From contig CALUVR010000002.1 of NCBI GenBank assembly GCA_944324285.1, positions 62,001 to 126,000 of the forward strand: a stretch of 64,000 bases of DNA. Reading direction: 5' to 3'. The notes under the pieces are model-generated. The model ran no database searches and was not told where the DNA came from. It worked only from the letters and a program-made list of their open reading frames with translations. The position numbers and the translations under genes are program-made. Source of the stretch: Candidatus Gastranaerophilales bacterium (GTDB lineage: Bacteria; Cyanobacteriota; Vampirovibrionia; Gastranaerophilales; Gastranaerophilaceae). Positions 26,973 through 35,517 of the stretch are shown in pieces; the stretch's first letter is position 1; every line of letters starts with the position of its first letter.

Positions 26973-27695
26973 TTACTTCCACGGATAATCGTCTTTAATC
27001 TGCCAGCCATCCTGCATAATTAAAGCAGCACAGCAAGATGTCGCCCCTGTTGCTCCGCAATTTGTACCATCATATTCTTTAGAACATTTTTTCAAAAGTT
27101 CGTCCCTTGTATACTGTTCACACACTGTTGTAAACACACCGTTTTTAATATATCTTGATTTCTCTCCCCTGCCTATTGTAAGCATAAAATCAAATGTATC
27201 TATCCCAAGTTTATTCTCTCCTTTTTCAGGTCCGTCTATATCTATATATAATGCGTCCGAATACTCCCCTATTCCGCAATGATACGGATGAATGTGAATA
27301 AATGCACCATTTTTCAACCTGAAACTTCCGGACCAGTCGTGCTGGTACATTGGAGCACCGCTTAAAATGGTATACCCTCTCCTGCATTTATATTTTTTAC
27401 ATATCTGTCCTTTTTTCATATCAAATGTTGACATATAAGGTTTAAAATAAGTTGCATACAAAAATTCGAAATCATCTATTTCGTAACGACTGCCTTCCCA
27501 GTCTTTGTAATCAAGCCCGTAATCAACTTTTGCACGTTCCATCGCATTACTTATCAGTGTATAAGTTGTTTTTAACTTCTCCACAGTTACTTTTTTTCTA
27601 TAATTACCAATCAGTCCCGGCAAAGTCATTGCAGCAACAATTCCTATTATCCCCAGTGTAATAAGTACTTCCGCTAATGTGAATCCTTGTCGCAT
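26973..27695 (-). CDS. Class III prepilin-like protein (240 aa)
   Basis: Type IV pilin or pseudopilin. The N-terminus MRQGFTLAEVLITLGIIG has the very short leader and the Gly|Phe cleavage site with Glu at +5 that prepilin peptidase recognises, followed by a hydrophobic helix. The C-terminal domain is Cys-rich (CKKYKC, CSKEYDGTNCGATGATSCC), which would allow disulfide loops. GGAGG sits just before the ATG. It faces the XRE gene at 27836 across a spacer with a 13-bp inverted repeat. Minor pilin is more likely than major because five different versions occur in this window. Confidence 0.9.
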   Translation of the reverse strand: MRQGFTLAEVLITLGIIGIVAAMTLPGLIGNYRKKVTVEKLKTTYTLISNAMERAKVDYGLDYKDWEGSRYEIDDFEFLYATYFKPYMSTFDMKKGQICKKYKCRRGYTILSGAPMYQHDWSGSFRLKNGAFIHIHPYHCGIGEYSDALYIDIDGPEKGENKLGIDTFDFMLTIGRGEKSRYIKNGVFTTVCEQYTRDELLKKCSKEYDGTNCGATGATSCCAALIMQDGWQIKDDYPWK

Positions 27696-27720
27696 TCATC
27701 CTCCACGATAATAGACTTAT

Positions 27721-27765
27721 AAAATATCATTTTTAATAATATTTTATCATGCAAAATGATATTTT
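27721..27765. promoter_or_regulatory. Inverted repeat between prepilin and XRE genes
   Basis: AAAATATCATTTT (27721-27733) and AAAATGATATTTT (27753-27765) are perfect 13-bp inverted arms 19 bp apart. A related 9-mer ATATTTTAT occurs twice in the same spacer. A likely operator for the small XRE protein encoded at 27836; inference from position and symmetry. Confidence 0.5.
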
Positions 27766-27835
27766 TCAATATTTTATCGTTTATTCCAAATTATATTTTA
27801 GTGTTTTGGGCTTTATTATCAAAAAGAGGTAGTTT

Positions 27836-28150
27836 ATGAAACTTAAGCATAATTTTGGCAGACGTATAAAAGAAATTAGGAAGAAAAGAGGTTTTTCGCA
27901 GGAAAAATTGGCAGAGATTGTTGATATTGAACAAAATACTTTAAGCTGCATAGAAACAGGAAATAATTTTTGTTCTGCTGAAACTCTTGAAAAGATTATA
28001 GCGGCGCTTGAGATTGAGCCTTTTGAATTGTTTGATTTCGGACACCAGAAAGATAATGAAACTCTTTTAGTTGAAATAAATAAAATGTTAAAAAGTTCGC
28101 CAGAAAAAATTCCTGAAGTATATAAAATAATCAGAGCCATTGTGAATTAA
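27836..28150 (+). CDS. XRE-family transcriptional regulator (104 aa)
   Basis: DNA-binding protein with a Cro/C1-type helix-turn-helix over about residues 7-62: FGRRIKEIRKKRGFSQEKLAEIVDIEQNTLSCIETGNN. The C-terminal 40 residues (ETLLVEINKMLKSSPEKIPEVYKII) form a predicted helical tail as seen in small repressors. RBS AAGAGG precedes the ATG. It is divergent from a prepilin gene with an inverted repeat between them, so autoregulation and control of the pilin is the natural hypothesis. It is not part of a recognisable toxin-antitoxin pair. Confidence 0.85.
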   Translation: MKLKHNFGRRIKEIRKKRGFSQEKLAEIVDIEQNTLSCIETGNNFCSAETLEKIIAALEIEPFELFDFGHQKDNETLLVEINKMLKSSPEKIPEVYKIIRAIVN

Positions 28151-28278
28151 AACCCTCCGGCGCTTTGCGCCACCTCCCTTACAAGGGAGGTTTAAGACTT
28201 ACCCCCTTTTGCCCATGGGTCTTGGCTATCTGTTGTTAAACCCTCCGGCGCTTTGCGCCACCTCCCTTACAAGGGAGG
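28151..28278. repeat. Two 40-bp palindromic repeat units
   Basis: 28151-28190 and 28239-28278 are identical 40-mers (AACCCTCCGGCGCTTTGCGC... to GGGAGG), each with the GGCGC/GCGCC and CCTCCCTT/AAGGGAGG hairpins. The reverse complement forms the CCTCCCTTGTAAAGGGAGG module inside both structured elements at 2168 and 31244. Positioned between XRE and secA stops, probably REP-like. Confidence 0.8.
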
Positions 28279-28324
28279 CTAAGATCTGACCCCCTTTTGT
28301 AAAGGGGGAATAGAAGGGGATTTT

Positions 28325-30961
28325 CTATACAAGCCCCTCGTCCGGTCCGACAACCTGTATGCCGAATTTCGTTCTGAATAAGTGTTTAACCGTATCACCC
28401 TGAATTTCAAACATCATTTTATTAAATAAGTCATACGCTTCACGTTTGTATTCAATAAGCGGATCTTTCTGTCCGTAAGCACGCAGTCCGATACCTTCAC
28501 GCAACATATCAATATTATGAAGATGGTCAATCCATTTGTTATCCACAACTCGCAAAAGAATATCTTTTTCAAGATTTCTTATCACGTTATCATCGCTGAA
28601 TGCTGTCTGTGGGACAAAGTTTGAATCATATTTTTCCACAACTTCGTTATAAAAATTGATAACTTCTTCTTCGTGATTTCTGTACGCGTCAATAGCGAGT
28701 GTTTTTATCTTATCGTAAATAGCTTCAAACCTTAAACCTTGAACATCTGAAACTGACACACCTGACAATTGTGGAATAACAGAATGCAATTCACGTATCA
28801 TTGTCTGCAAGTCTTCAAATATATATTCTTCAGGATTTTGTTCCGGGGCAATATAGGATTTCAGGAGTCTATCTATTTCTTTTTCAATCATATAGTAAAT
28901 ATCTTCACTGAGGTTATGTCCAAATAGAACTTTGCGGCGCTGTGCGTAGAATTTTTCACGCTGAATATTCATGACATCGTCGTATTCAAGAACGCTTTTT
29001 CTTATATCAAAGTGGTATGTTTCGACTTTCTTTTGAGCAGATTGAATTTGTCTTGTGATAAGCGGGTGTTCGATTGCAATATCTTCTTCGACATTCAATG
29101 CGTTCATAAGACTTGTAATTTTATCTCCGCCGAAAATTCTCATCAAATTATCTTCCAGTGAGAGGAAAAATCTAGTAGACCCCGGGTCACCCTGACGTGC
29201 GGCACGACCTCTGAGCTGGTTATCTATACGGCGTGATTCGTGGCGTTCCGTACCGATTACGTGAAGCCCGCCGGCTTGAACAACTTTTGCGTGCTCTGCT
29301 TCAGTAATCTTTTTAGCGTTTGCCATTGCCTCGTTTTTCTTTTCTTCGTAATCAGGAGTATTTTCTGGCGTAATGCCCTGTCTTTCAAGTTCTTCTTTTG
29401 CCATATATTCAGCGTTACCGCCTAAGAGAATATCTGTTCCGCGACCTGCCATATTAGTTGCAATTGTGACCGCACCGACACGCCCTGCCTGCGCAATTAT
29501 GTATGCTTCTTTTTCGTGGTGTTTAGCATTCAAAACATTATGTTTAATTCCGCGCTGGGTTAAAAGATGCGACACATATTCAGATTTTTCAATGCTGATT
29601 GTACCAACAAGAACAGGACGTCCTATTTTATGCTGCGCAATAATATCTTCCACAACCGCGTTAAATTTCGCCTTTTCGGTTTTATAGATAACATCAGGAT
29701 AATTCTTTCTGATATCAGGTTTGTTGGTCGGAATAGTCGTAACTTCAAGGTTATAAATTTTACCGAATTCTGCTTCTTCCGTCATCGCAGTACCTGTCAT
29801 CCCTGATAATTTCGGGTAAAGTCTGAATAAATTCTGGAAAGTTATACTTGCAAGAGTCTGTGTTTCATCCTGAATTTTGACCCCTTCTTTAGCCTCAATT
29901 GCCTGATGCAGCCCGTCAGACCAGCGGCGACCCTCCATTAAGCGCCCTGTAAATTCATCAACAATCATAATTTCGCCGTTTCTGACAACGTAATCCGTAT
30001 CGCGGATAAAGAGTTCTTTCGCTTTTAAAGCCTGCAGGAGGTGGTGAGCGTACTGAGTATTAATATCAAACAAATCTTTAATCTGTAATAATTCCTGAGC
30101 GTGATCAATGCCGTCTTCTGTCAGAATTACGTTTTTATTTTTTTCATCGACTTCGTAATCTTTATCCTTAGTCAATTGCGGCGCTATTTTTGCCATAAGC
30201 TGATATAGTTCAGCTGATTTATCCAGACGTCCGCTTATGATAAGAGGGGTTCTGGCTTCATCAATCAAAATACTGTCGACTTCATCAATAATCGCATAAT
30301 TGTAAGGTCTTTGAACAAGCGCATCCGGAGATTGAGCCATATTATCACGAAGATAATCAAAACCGAATTCGTTATTGGTGCCATACGTGATATCGCAGTC
30401 GTAAGCGGCTTTTTTAGCGGCAAAATCTTCCATGGAACGTCCGCCGGAAAGAATTACTCCTACTGAAAGCCCGAGAAATTTATAAATTTTTCCCATCCAC
30501 TCGCTGTCACGTTTTGCAAGGTAATCGTTAACAGTAATTACGTGAACGCCCTTGCCGGTTAAAGCGTTCAAATATGCCGGAAGAGTTGCCACAAGGGTTT
30601 TACCTTCACCAGTTCTCATCTCTGCAATATGACCGTTATGCAAAAAATATCCGCCGATTAATTGTACGTCAAAGTGGCGCATATTCAAGACTCTTTTGCC
30701 TGCTTCTCTTACTGTTGCAAAAGCTTCAGGAAGGATTTTATCAAGCGCCTCTTTTTCAAGTTTTCTATCTGTTTTAAAATCCTTTGATGTCGGACGTTTT
30801 GCGAGAATTTCTTTAAATTCATCGGTTTTTGCGCGGAGTTCCGCATCCGTCAATGCCGCAAACTGAGGCTCCAGTGCATTTATATGGTCAACAATCCCCA
30901 TCATGTGTTTAATCTTTTTTTCGTTAGGGTCGCCGAGTATTTTTAATAAAAAATCAAGCAT
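28325..30961 (-). CDS. secA: Preprotein translocase ATPase SecA
   Basis: Motor ATPase of the Sec pathway at the cytoplasmic membrane. The 878 residues contain Walker [11 protein letters not shown] (about 94-103), the DEAD-box [17 protein letters not shown], preprotein-binding and helical-wing domains, and the NMAGRGTDI and [18 protein letters not shown] motifs of the second RecA-like domain. The C-terminus stops at [17 protein letters not shown], so the zinc-binding SEC-C tail of many SecAs is absent. A separate SEC-C protein is encoded at 24296. Single-gene unit. Confidence 0.97.
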   Translation of the reverse strand: MLDFLLKILGDPNEKKIKHMMGIVDHINALEPQFAALTDAELRAKTDEFKEILAKRPTSKDFKTDRKLEKEALDKILPEAFATVREAGKRVLNMRHFDVQLIGGYFLHNGHIAEMRTGEGKTLVATLPAYLNALTGKGVHVITVNDYLAKRDSEWMGKIYKFLGLSVGVILSGGRSMEDFAAKKAAYDCDITYGTNNEFGFDYLRDNMAQSPDALVQRPYNYAIIDEVDSILIDEARTPLIISGRLDKSAELYQLMAKIAPQLTKDKDYEVDEKNKNVILTEDGIDHAQELLQIKDLFDINTQYAHHLLQALKAKELFIRDTDYVVRNGEIMIVDEFTGRLMEGRRWSDGLHQAIEAKEGVKIQDETQTLASITFQNLFRLYPKLSGMTGTAMTEEAEFGKIYNLEVTTIPTNKPDIRKNYPDVIYKTEKAKFNAVVEDIIAQHKIGRPVLVGTISIEKSEYVSHLLTQRGIKHNVLNAKHHEKEAYIIAQAGRVGAVTIATNMAGRGTDILLGGNAEYMAKEELERQGITPENTPDYEEKKNEAMANAKKITEAEHAKVVQAGGLHVIGTERHESRRIDNQLRGRAARQGDPGSTRFFLSLEDNLMRIFGGDKITSLMNALNVEEDIAIEHPLITRQIQSAQKKVETYHFDIRKSVLEYDDVMNIQREKFYAQRRKVLFGHNLSEDIYYMIEKEIDRLLKSYIAPEQNPEEYIFEDLQTMIRELHSVIPQLSGVSVSDVQGLRFEAIYDKIKTLAIDAYRNHEEEVINFYNEVVEKYDSNFVPQTAFSDDNVIRNLEKDILLRVVDNKWIDHLHNIDMLREGIGLRAYGQKDPLIEYKREAYDLFNKMMFEIQGDTVKHLFRTKFGIQVVGPDEGLV

Positions 30962-31069
30962 TATAAAATTTTCCTCTCCAAAGTTGGTATCTTATGCACA
31001 AATTGTAGCATGGACATAAGATTTTTTACAGAAGCTTAAGGAAAAAATAATATTTTAAACATCTATAAT

Positions 31070-31246
31070 ATGATGTCGCTTAATGAATTCGCATTCAAAA
31101 GTCTGCTGTTGACATCAGCAACGCAGAGCCGGATTGAAAACGGACTGGTTGATTTGAAATTTTCAACACTTGTTAAAATTGCTAATGCTTTAAATATTAC
31201 TCCGTCAGAACTGCTGGAAGGTTTTGATTTCAGTTTTAAGCCTTAA
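31070..31246 (+). CDS. Short HTH fragment (58 aa), probably decayed XRE gene
   Basis: A 58-codon frame starting at ATG 31070 or 31073. The product reads like helices 2-5 of an XRE domain: TSATQSRIENGLVDLK... and TLVKIANALNITPSELL. The first helix (usually an I..IR..R...G(L/F) pattern) is missing and the codons upstream run to a stop at 31037 without it, so the domain is incomplete. No Shine-Dalgarno sequence. The stop TAA at 31244-31246 coincides with the first bases of the MITE-like element. It may be a remnant rather than a working regulator. Confidence 0.5.
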   Translation: MMSLNEFAFKSLLLTSATQSRIENGLVDLKFSTLVKIANALNITPSELLEGFDFSFKP

Positions 31247-31776
31247 GGAAACAGACCGGTGCGCAAGTGGCACCGGTCTGTTTTATATATGGGGCTTGTG
31301 CAGCCCCAAGCCCCGCACTGACATTCTTTTTCTTTTTTGCGATGAAAAGCGTGTTGCCGCCAGAGGGCAGAAGCATACGCTATGCGTATGCGTGCCCGTT
31401 TAACGGCGGCAAGCAAGCAGGAGGTGGTGCGAAGCACTGGAGGGTTTTCTTTTTTACCCCTCACCCGCCCGCCAGTCCCCGCCAAAGACGGGGCGGGCAC
31501 CCTCTCCCTCAAGGGGAGAGGGGATATGATTTACCTCCCTTGTAAAGGGAGGTGACGCGTTAGCGCCGGAGTGTTTTCATGCGAGCGTGTGCGCTAGCAC
31601 GATAGCGAGCAAAAGAGGTTGAAGGTAAAGCCTTCAACTGCTTCCATTTGATTCTGCGGCGCACAGCGACGCTGTAATCTTTTGAGTTTTTCTCTTTCTT
31701 TGGTTCATTTCTTTCTCTTTTAATACGCAATAAAAGAGAAAGACTTGTGCCTTTTACGCACTTGACTATTTCCTTA
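31244..31776. mobile_element. MITE-like structured element, copy 2 (533 bp)
   Basis: Same architecture and order of modules as 2168-2808: GGGGCTTGTGCAGCCCC hairpin, ACTGACATTC, three-part stem (31354-31412), CCTCCCTTGTAAAGGGAGG module, GCGAGCGTG, TTGAAGG, TTCCATTTGATT, and a CTCTTTCTTTGGTTC tract. The ends again begin TAAGGAAA and are inverted over about 36 bp with mismatches; the left end also folds on itself (AGACCGGTGC/GCACCGGTCT). Differences from copy 1: an extra ACCCCTCACCCG...GGGGAGAGG block and a deletion near the right end. It carries the TAA stops of both neighbouring reading frames. Confidence 0.75.
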
Positions 31777-33426
31777 CCTTGTAAAAAACTTATTCAAAAG
31801 CACCGGTACATATTTTGCATTTAGTGCAGAAAAATCAAAAATAAATTCGTTTATTCCCGCTTTATACAGAGTATCCACATGTTCAAAATCTTCTAAAATC
31901 CTGTCTTCAAACATGTGCATTCTGCAAAAACCATCGCAGGTGAACGGGTAAATCTTATTCAATGAAGGATCTTTCAAGGCATAGCCGCCGCGGTGACACG
32001 GGGCTTTGCAGGATAATCTTGAAATAATTGCACTGTCATTATTCAACGGGCATAATCCAAGGCTCGGAACCCTTATATTCCCGGCAATTGTATATTTGCG
32101 GTTAGGAATGATGTTCTTTATCTTTTTTACCGTTTTTATGGCGCTTTCCATATCCGTAAAAGATGTAAAATCTATCGCGTCTATCGGAGCAAGATTGTTT
32201 AAACATTTAATCGACATGCTGTTCAATAAATTTATTCCCTGCCCTATCTCTATAGGCATTTCTTCCAAATCGGGATCGTTTATGACAAGCCAAAAATAAC
32301 CTATATTGTTAATTATCAAAGATGACGGTACGGGTTCTGATAATAAAAGCTGTTTCCCGTATTCATAAACTCTGTCGAAATCACGTTCTATTAGTATTCT
32401 CGGAGTGGATAACTGAAAATCTATATTGTATTTAAGGCAGAATTTCTTAACTTTAGTAATAATTTCACTGAAACTGCTTGTCGAAAGGTCGCAGGTAGAG
32501 AGAATTTCGCCATATTCAATCGAATCCACCGGATTAAAACCTATTTTTTTTATGTATTTTTCAAGCTCTTTCAACTGCTCAAGTTCTGAAAGCCGTAAAT
32601 TTATTTTAAAATCATCCGGTTTTTGATATGTAATTTCCTTTTTAATCCGCGGACGCTGAATATCCCATTCAAAGTTTTGGATATTACGGCTGAATTTAAA
32701 ATCCTTGCCCTCTGCCGACACCATATCACCGGAGAAGTGGTTTGTCTGGTAAATACTTTTTCTCACGTGTTTAAACGGCAGTTTCTGGTTTTTGAAGAGT
32801 TTTGGCTTAGCAAGAATTTTTTCAATAAGTTCTATCGCTTCAAGAATTTCCTCCGAATTTGCAAACTTGCCTTTAATTACAACTTTATCAATAGCTTTGG
32901 ATTTTTTTATATCCTCTGCACACCACGGAAGATTATCCGTATCAATCGCAAGAGGCAGATTGGTATACTTTTTAATCTTTGCGATATTCTTCATATAAAT
33001 TTCTTCCGTAATAATGATTTCATCGACTTTGTGGAAATTGCTGATAAAATCAATTCCGGCAATATTATGAATATCAAAATAGGAATCAACAATTACCTTG
33101 AACGGAAGATTGAAAACTTTAATTGCCTCCAGTATTGCGAAACTGTTTATAAAAATTCCGTCAATACCGGCAGTTTTCAGAAATTTCAGCATCTTTTTTA
33201 TCTCAGTGAGATTTTCCTCTGTTATATCGTGCTTGAAATTTATATAAATTCTGCAGTCGTTGCGTTTTGCGGCATCCACAAATTCTTTTACATACTCAAA
33301 GTTGTTATTCAAAAACTTTTTATAATAAACATAATATTCCCTGCAAGATGTGGCTTTTGAAAACGTATCAATATCTTCCGGCTTTTTTACCGGGGACACT
33401 ATCTTAATTTCCTTCATAAAAAACAT
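31774..33426 (-). CDS. U32 peptidase-like Fe-S protein (550 aa)
   Basis: Resembles the peptidase U32 family (YhbU/YegQ/UbiU type), whose members are Fe-S proteins acting in tRNA hydroxylation or ubiquinone chemistry and not generally proven proteases. Support: a TIM-barrel-like N-terminus (FVDAAKRNDCRIYINFKH, DGIFINSFAILEAI), and the C-terminal cysteine set LCPLNNDS, CKAPCHRGGYALKD and FTCDGFCRMHMFE that matches the U32 cluster cysteines and DxxCR pattern. I take the ATG at 33426 because TTAGGA precedes it. The last codon context AGG-TAA lies in the inverted repeat end of the adjacent element. Confident as a gene, less so as to the family. Confidence 0.7.
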   Translation of the reverse strand: MFFMKEIKIVSPVKKPEDIDTFSKATSCREYYVYYKKFLNNNFEYVKEFVDAAKRNDCRIYINFKHDITEENLTEIKKMLKFLKTAGIDGIFINSFAILEAIKVFNLPFKVIVDSYFDIHNIAGIDFISNFHKVDEIIITEEIYMKNIAKIKKYTNLPLAIDTDNLPWCAEDIKKSKAIDKVVIKGKFANSEEILEAIELIEKILAKPKLFKNQKLPFKHVRKSIYQTNHFSGDMVSAEGKDFKFSRNIQNFEWDIQRPRIKKEITYQKPDDFKINLRLSELEQLKELEKYIKKIGFNPVDSIEYGEILSTCDLSTSSFSEIITKVKKFCLKYNIDFQLSTPRILIERDFDRVYEYGKQLLLSEPVPSSLIINNIGYFWLVINDPDLEEMPIEIGQGINLLNSMSIKCLNNLAPIDAIDFTSFTDMESAIKTVKKIKNIIPNRKYTIAGNIRVPSLGLCPLNNDSAIISRLSCKAPCHRGGYALKDPSLNKIYPFTCDGFCRMHMFEDRILEDFEHVDTLYKAGINEFIFDFSALNAKYVPVLLNKFFTR

Positions 33427-33611
33427 TATAAATCCTAACCGTACAAATAAGTCCTCCAAAAAATTTATTTTAACATTTCTTAATGAATAGTGATAATTCG
33501 GGCAATTTTCGTGGAATAAAATACTTAGTATATATATAAGGAATATTTAGGATATTAAATACTTTCTCATAGGAAAAAAGGATATACACACTATTTAGGG
33601 AGGTCATTCAC

Positions 33612-33851
33612 ATGGCAATAGGTGCTGAGGACTACATTGACCAACTGCTGGTCAAAAAATACGCGGATGAAAAGGTTGATAACCACGATAATATGGAATC
33701 AATGGTTGATCCGAATAAGATGATGGGCGCAATGAACGATTACGCCAGTATGTATCGTAATATGATGATGTTAAAGCAGCGTTTAAATATAGCCTGTTAC
33801 GCAGTAAATGCCAAAAACGCCAGATATCAGCGTACACCGCAGGGGTACTAA
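33612..33851 (+). CDS. Met/Tyr-rich 79-aa protein, unrecognised
   Basis: Strong ribosome site (AGGGAGGTC) 6 nt before the ATG. The product is unusually rich in Met (14 of 79) and Tyr, in a helical pattern (NKMMGAMNDYASMYRNMMM). No signal peptide, no membrane segment. It is followed after 55 bp by maf. A short AT-rich promoter-like region precedes it. A real gene by start signal, but function unknown. Confidence 0.75.
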   Translation: MAIGAEDYIDQLLVKKYADEKVDNHDNMESMVDPNKMMGAMNDYASMYRNMMMLKQRLNIACYAVNAKNARYQRTPQGY

Positions 33852-33906
33852 TAAAAAGTTTTGACGTTCTTTGTTTCTGATATAATCAGAAAAAAGGAAC
33901 GGAACT

Positions 33907-34464
33907 ATGGGAAAAATTATCTTGGCGTCTTCTTCTCCCAGAAGACAGGATATCTTAAGACAAAACAATTACAAATTTGAAATCATTCCGTCCCCGTATG
34001 TTGAAGATCATACGAAGACGGATTTTTCTTATGAATTTATAGAAAACCTTGCGGCGAATAAGGCATTAGCAGTTCTACCGCTGGTGAATGAGCCTTGTAA
34101 AATAATAGGGGCAGATACAGTTGTAGTATTAGACGGGAAAATTCTCGGCAAACCCGACGGGGAAAAAGGGGCTGTTGAGATGTTGAAGAAACTTTCAGGA
34201 CGGCGGCATCAGGTCGTAACCTCTGTTGTAGTCGTTGATGCTCCTGATGGCACAATTAGGAAAAAATCAGTTACGAGTGATGTTGAATTTGAAAGCCTTA
34301 CGGATGAACAGATTGCATTTTACGTAAAAAACTTTAAACCGTTTGATAAAGCAGGTTCTTACGGAATACAAGAAATGCCGAAAGGATATATAAAATCTTA
34401 TTCCGGCAGTCTTGAAAATATTATAGGTTTATGCCCTGAGGCTGTTGCGGAACTTTTAAGGTAA
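33907..34464 (+). CDS. maf: Maf-family nucleoside triphosphate pyrophosphatase
   Basis: Hydrolyses modified or canonical NTPs to monophosphates; it is linked to septum inhibition when overproduced. Motifs: LASSSPRRQDILR (about residues 6-18), the SADTVV-like block IIGADTVVVLDGKILGKP, SGRRHQVVTSV, and GSYGIQ at about 158. Length 185 is normal. RBS AAAGGAA. It overlaps the convergent prepilin gene by 9 bp at its 3' end. Confidence 0.95.
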   Translation: MGKIILASSSPRRQDILRQNNYKFEIIPSPYVEDHTKTDFSYEFIENLAANKALAVLPLVNEPCKIIGADTVVVLDGKILGKPDGEKGAVEMLKKLSGRRHQVVTSVVVVDAPDGTIRKKSVTSDVEFESLTDEQIAFYVKNFKPFDKAGSYGIQEMPKGYIKSYSGSLENIIGLCPEAVAELLR

Positions 34465-35278
34465 GGTTTTCCAGTAGCCGTTTTCGCCTGTATCTGGATT
34501 TATATCTGCGATTGCATACCAAGAACACCCAATACCGTTTGCTTTCTGGTTAGATTTTGCACTGCAGGGGTTCCCTGCACGTTCTTTACTATATTCAGTA
34601 TCAAATTCCATACCGTCAAGTTCTTCATCTGTATACAATTTAGATTGTTTATTCCCGACAACTCTGTCCTGTTTATCTGTATACATTACAAAAATATCAT
34701 GCCCGAGTTTGTTAGGCTTTTTCAACCCGTTTGTGTCGACTGTAATATAAAGTTTATGTTCAATAATAGAATACTGCATTAGAGTTCCGTCTTTATTTTT
34801 ATAAACCTGCCAGAGGTTACCGAAACCTGCAATGGCAGACTTCGTTGCCTCCTGTCTGTTATTATAGGTGCGAATTTCATCTGTTCGCTTAATCTGGTAT
34901 TGTGAGTCATACTTATAAGTAGTATCAATTTCTTTTCCAATCCACGCTTTTGTCAACGCTTTATAGCAAGTTTCATTATTTGTATACTCAGAACCGTTAT
35001 AATCAGTACAAAATTCGGTAAAATTACCGACTCCTACATCAGCTTTTGCCGCAAGTACAACCTGCTGTGCTATGTTGTACGACTTTTTAAACTGGCTTTC
35101 GAGAACTTTCCCCTGATAATTTTTAATAAGCTGCGGCAGGGTCATTGCCGCTACAATTCCGATAATTCCAAGTGTAATTAATACTTCGGCTAAAGTGAAT
35201 GCAGTTCTATTATACCGCAGAGAGCTGCAGAAGCCCCCCCCCCCTCTTTGAAATTGACACTATAAGCGGGTTTTGCAT
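34456..35278 (-). CDS. Prepilin gene with G11 tract, out of frame as sequenced
   Basis: The prepilin frame is clear from FTLAEVLITLGIIG through the C-terminal domain (YKALTKAWIG, CSWYAIADINPDTG) to the stop at 34456. The start with ribosome site AAGGAG is at 35278, but after 11 codons it enters a run of eleven G (35234-35244) and then stops at a TAA. With G10 (or G7/G13) the start would read straight into the prepilin: MQNPLIVSISKRGG then FCSSLRYNRTAFTLAEV. Between an in-frame stop upstream and the FTLAEV sequence, no ATG, GTG or TTG exists in the prepilin frame. It could be phase-variable or a sequencing error. Confidence 0.7.
35234..35244. repeat. Homopolymer tract C11/G11 at prepilin 5' end
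   Basis: Eleven C on the plus strand, flanked by AGAAG and TCTTT. The same flanks (AGAAG...TCTT) surround the C12 tract at 58447, also at a prepilin 5' end. Typical of slipped-strand contingency loci. Confidence 0.9.
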
Positions 35279-35391
35279 GGTGTTCTCCTTCTTGAATTGT
35301 TAAAACGACAGTATTAATTTATACTGCCGTTTTATTTTATCATGTATATCCCTTGTAATCAAGAAGTCTATTTTGGGACTTATATAGCAAA

Positions 35392-35499
35392 TTCCACTAA
35401 AAATGGCTAAATTTGTCACCCTGAACTCGTTTCAGGGTCTCACAGTTTTGAGATGCTGAAACAAGTTCAGCATGACAGTATTACGCATATTTAGTGGAA
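35392..35499. repeat. Nested palindrome downstream of the GH13 gene
   Basis: Outer arms TTCCACTAAA (35392-35401) and TTTAGTGGAA (35490-35499) enclose a repeat whose halves GTCACCCTGAACTCGTTTC and GAAACAAGTTCAGCATGAC pair, 35415-35476. Related to the GTCATTCCGAAC repeat at 5753. It probably functions as an end-of-transcript structure. Confidence 0.7.
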
Positions 35500-35517
35500 A
35501 CTTGTATATTATTCCCT

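Noticed and set aside
31243-31545. Overlapping frames of about 90 residues on both strands inside the structured element
   Set aside because: Their peptide content simply translates palindromic repeats, they lack ribosome sites, and both strands are open because of base composition.
32623-33360. 245-residue frame on the plus strand
   Set aside because: It is antisense to the U32-like gene, is Phe/Ile/Asn-rich as expected of a shadow frame, and has no ribosome site.
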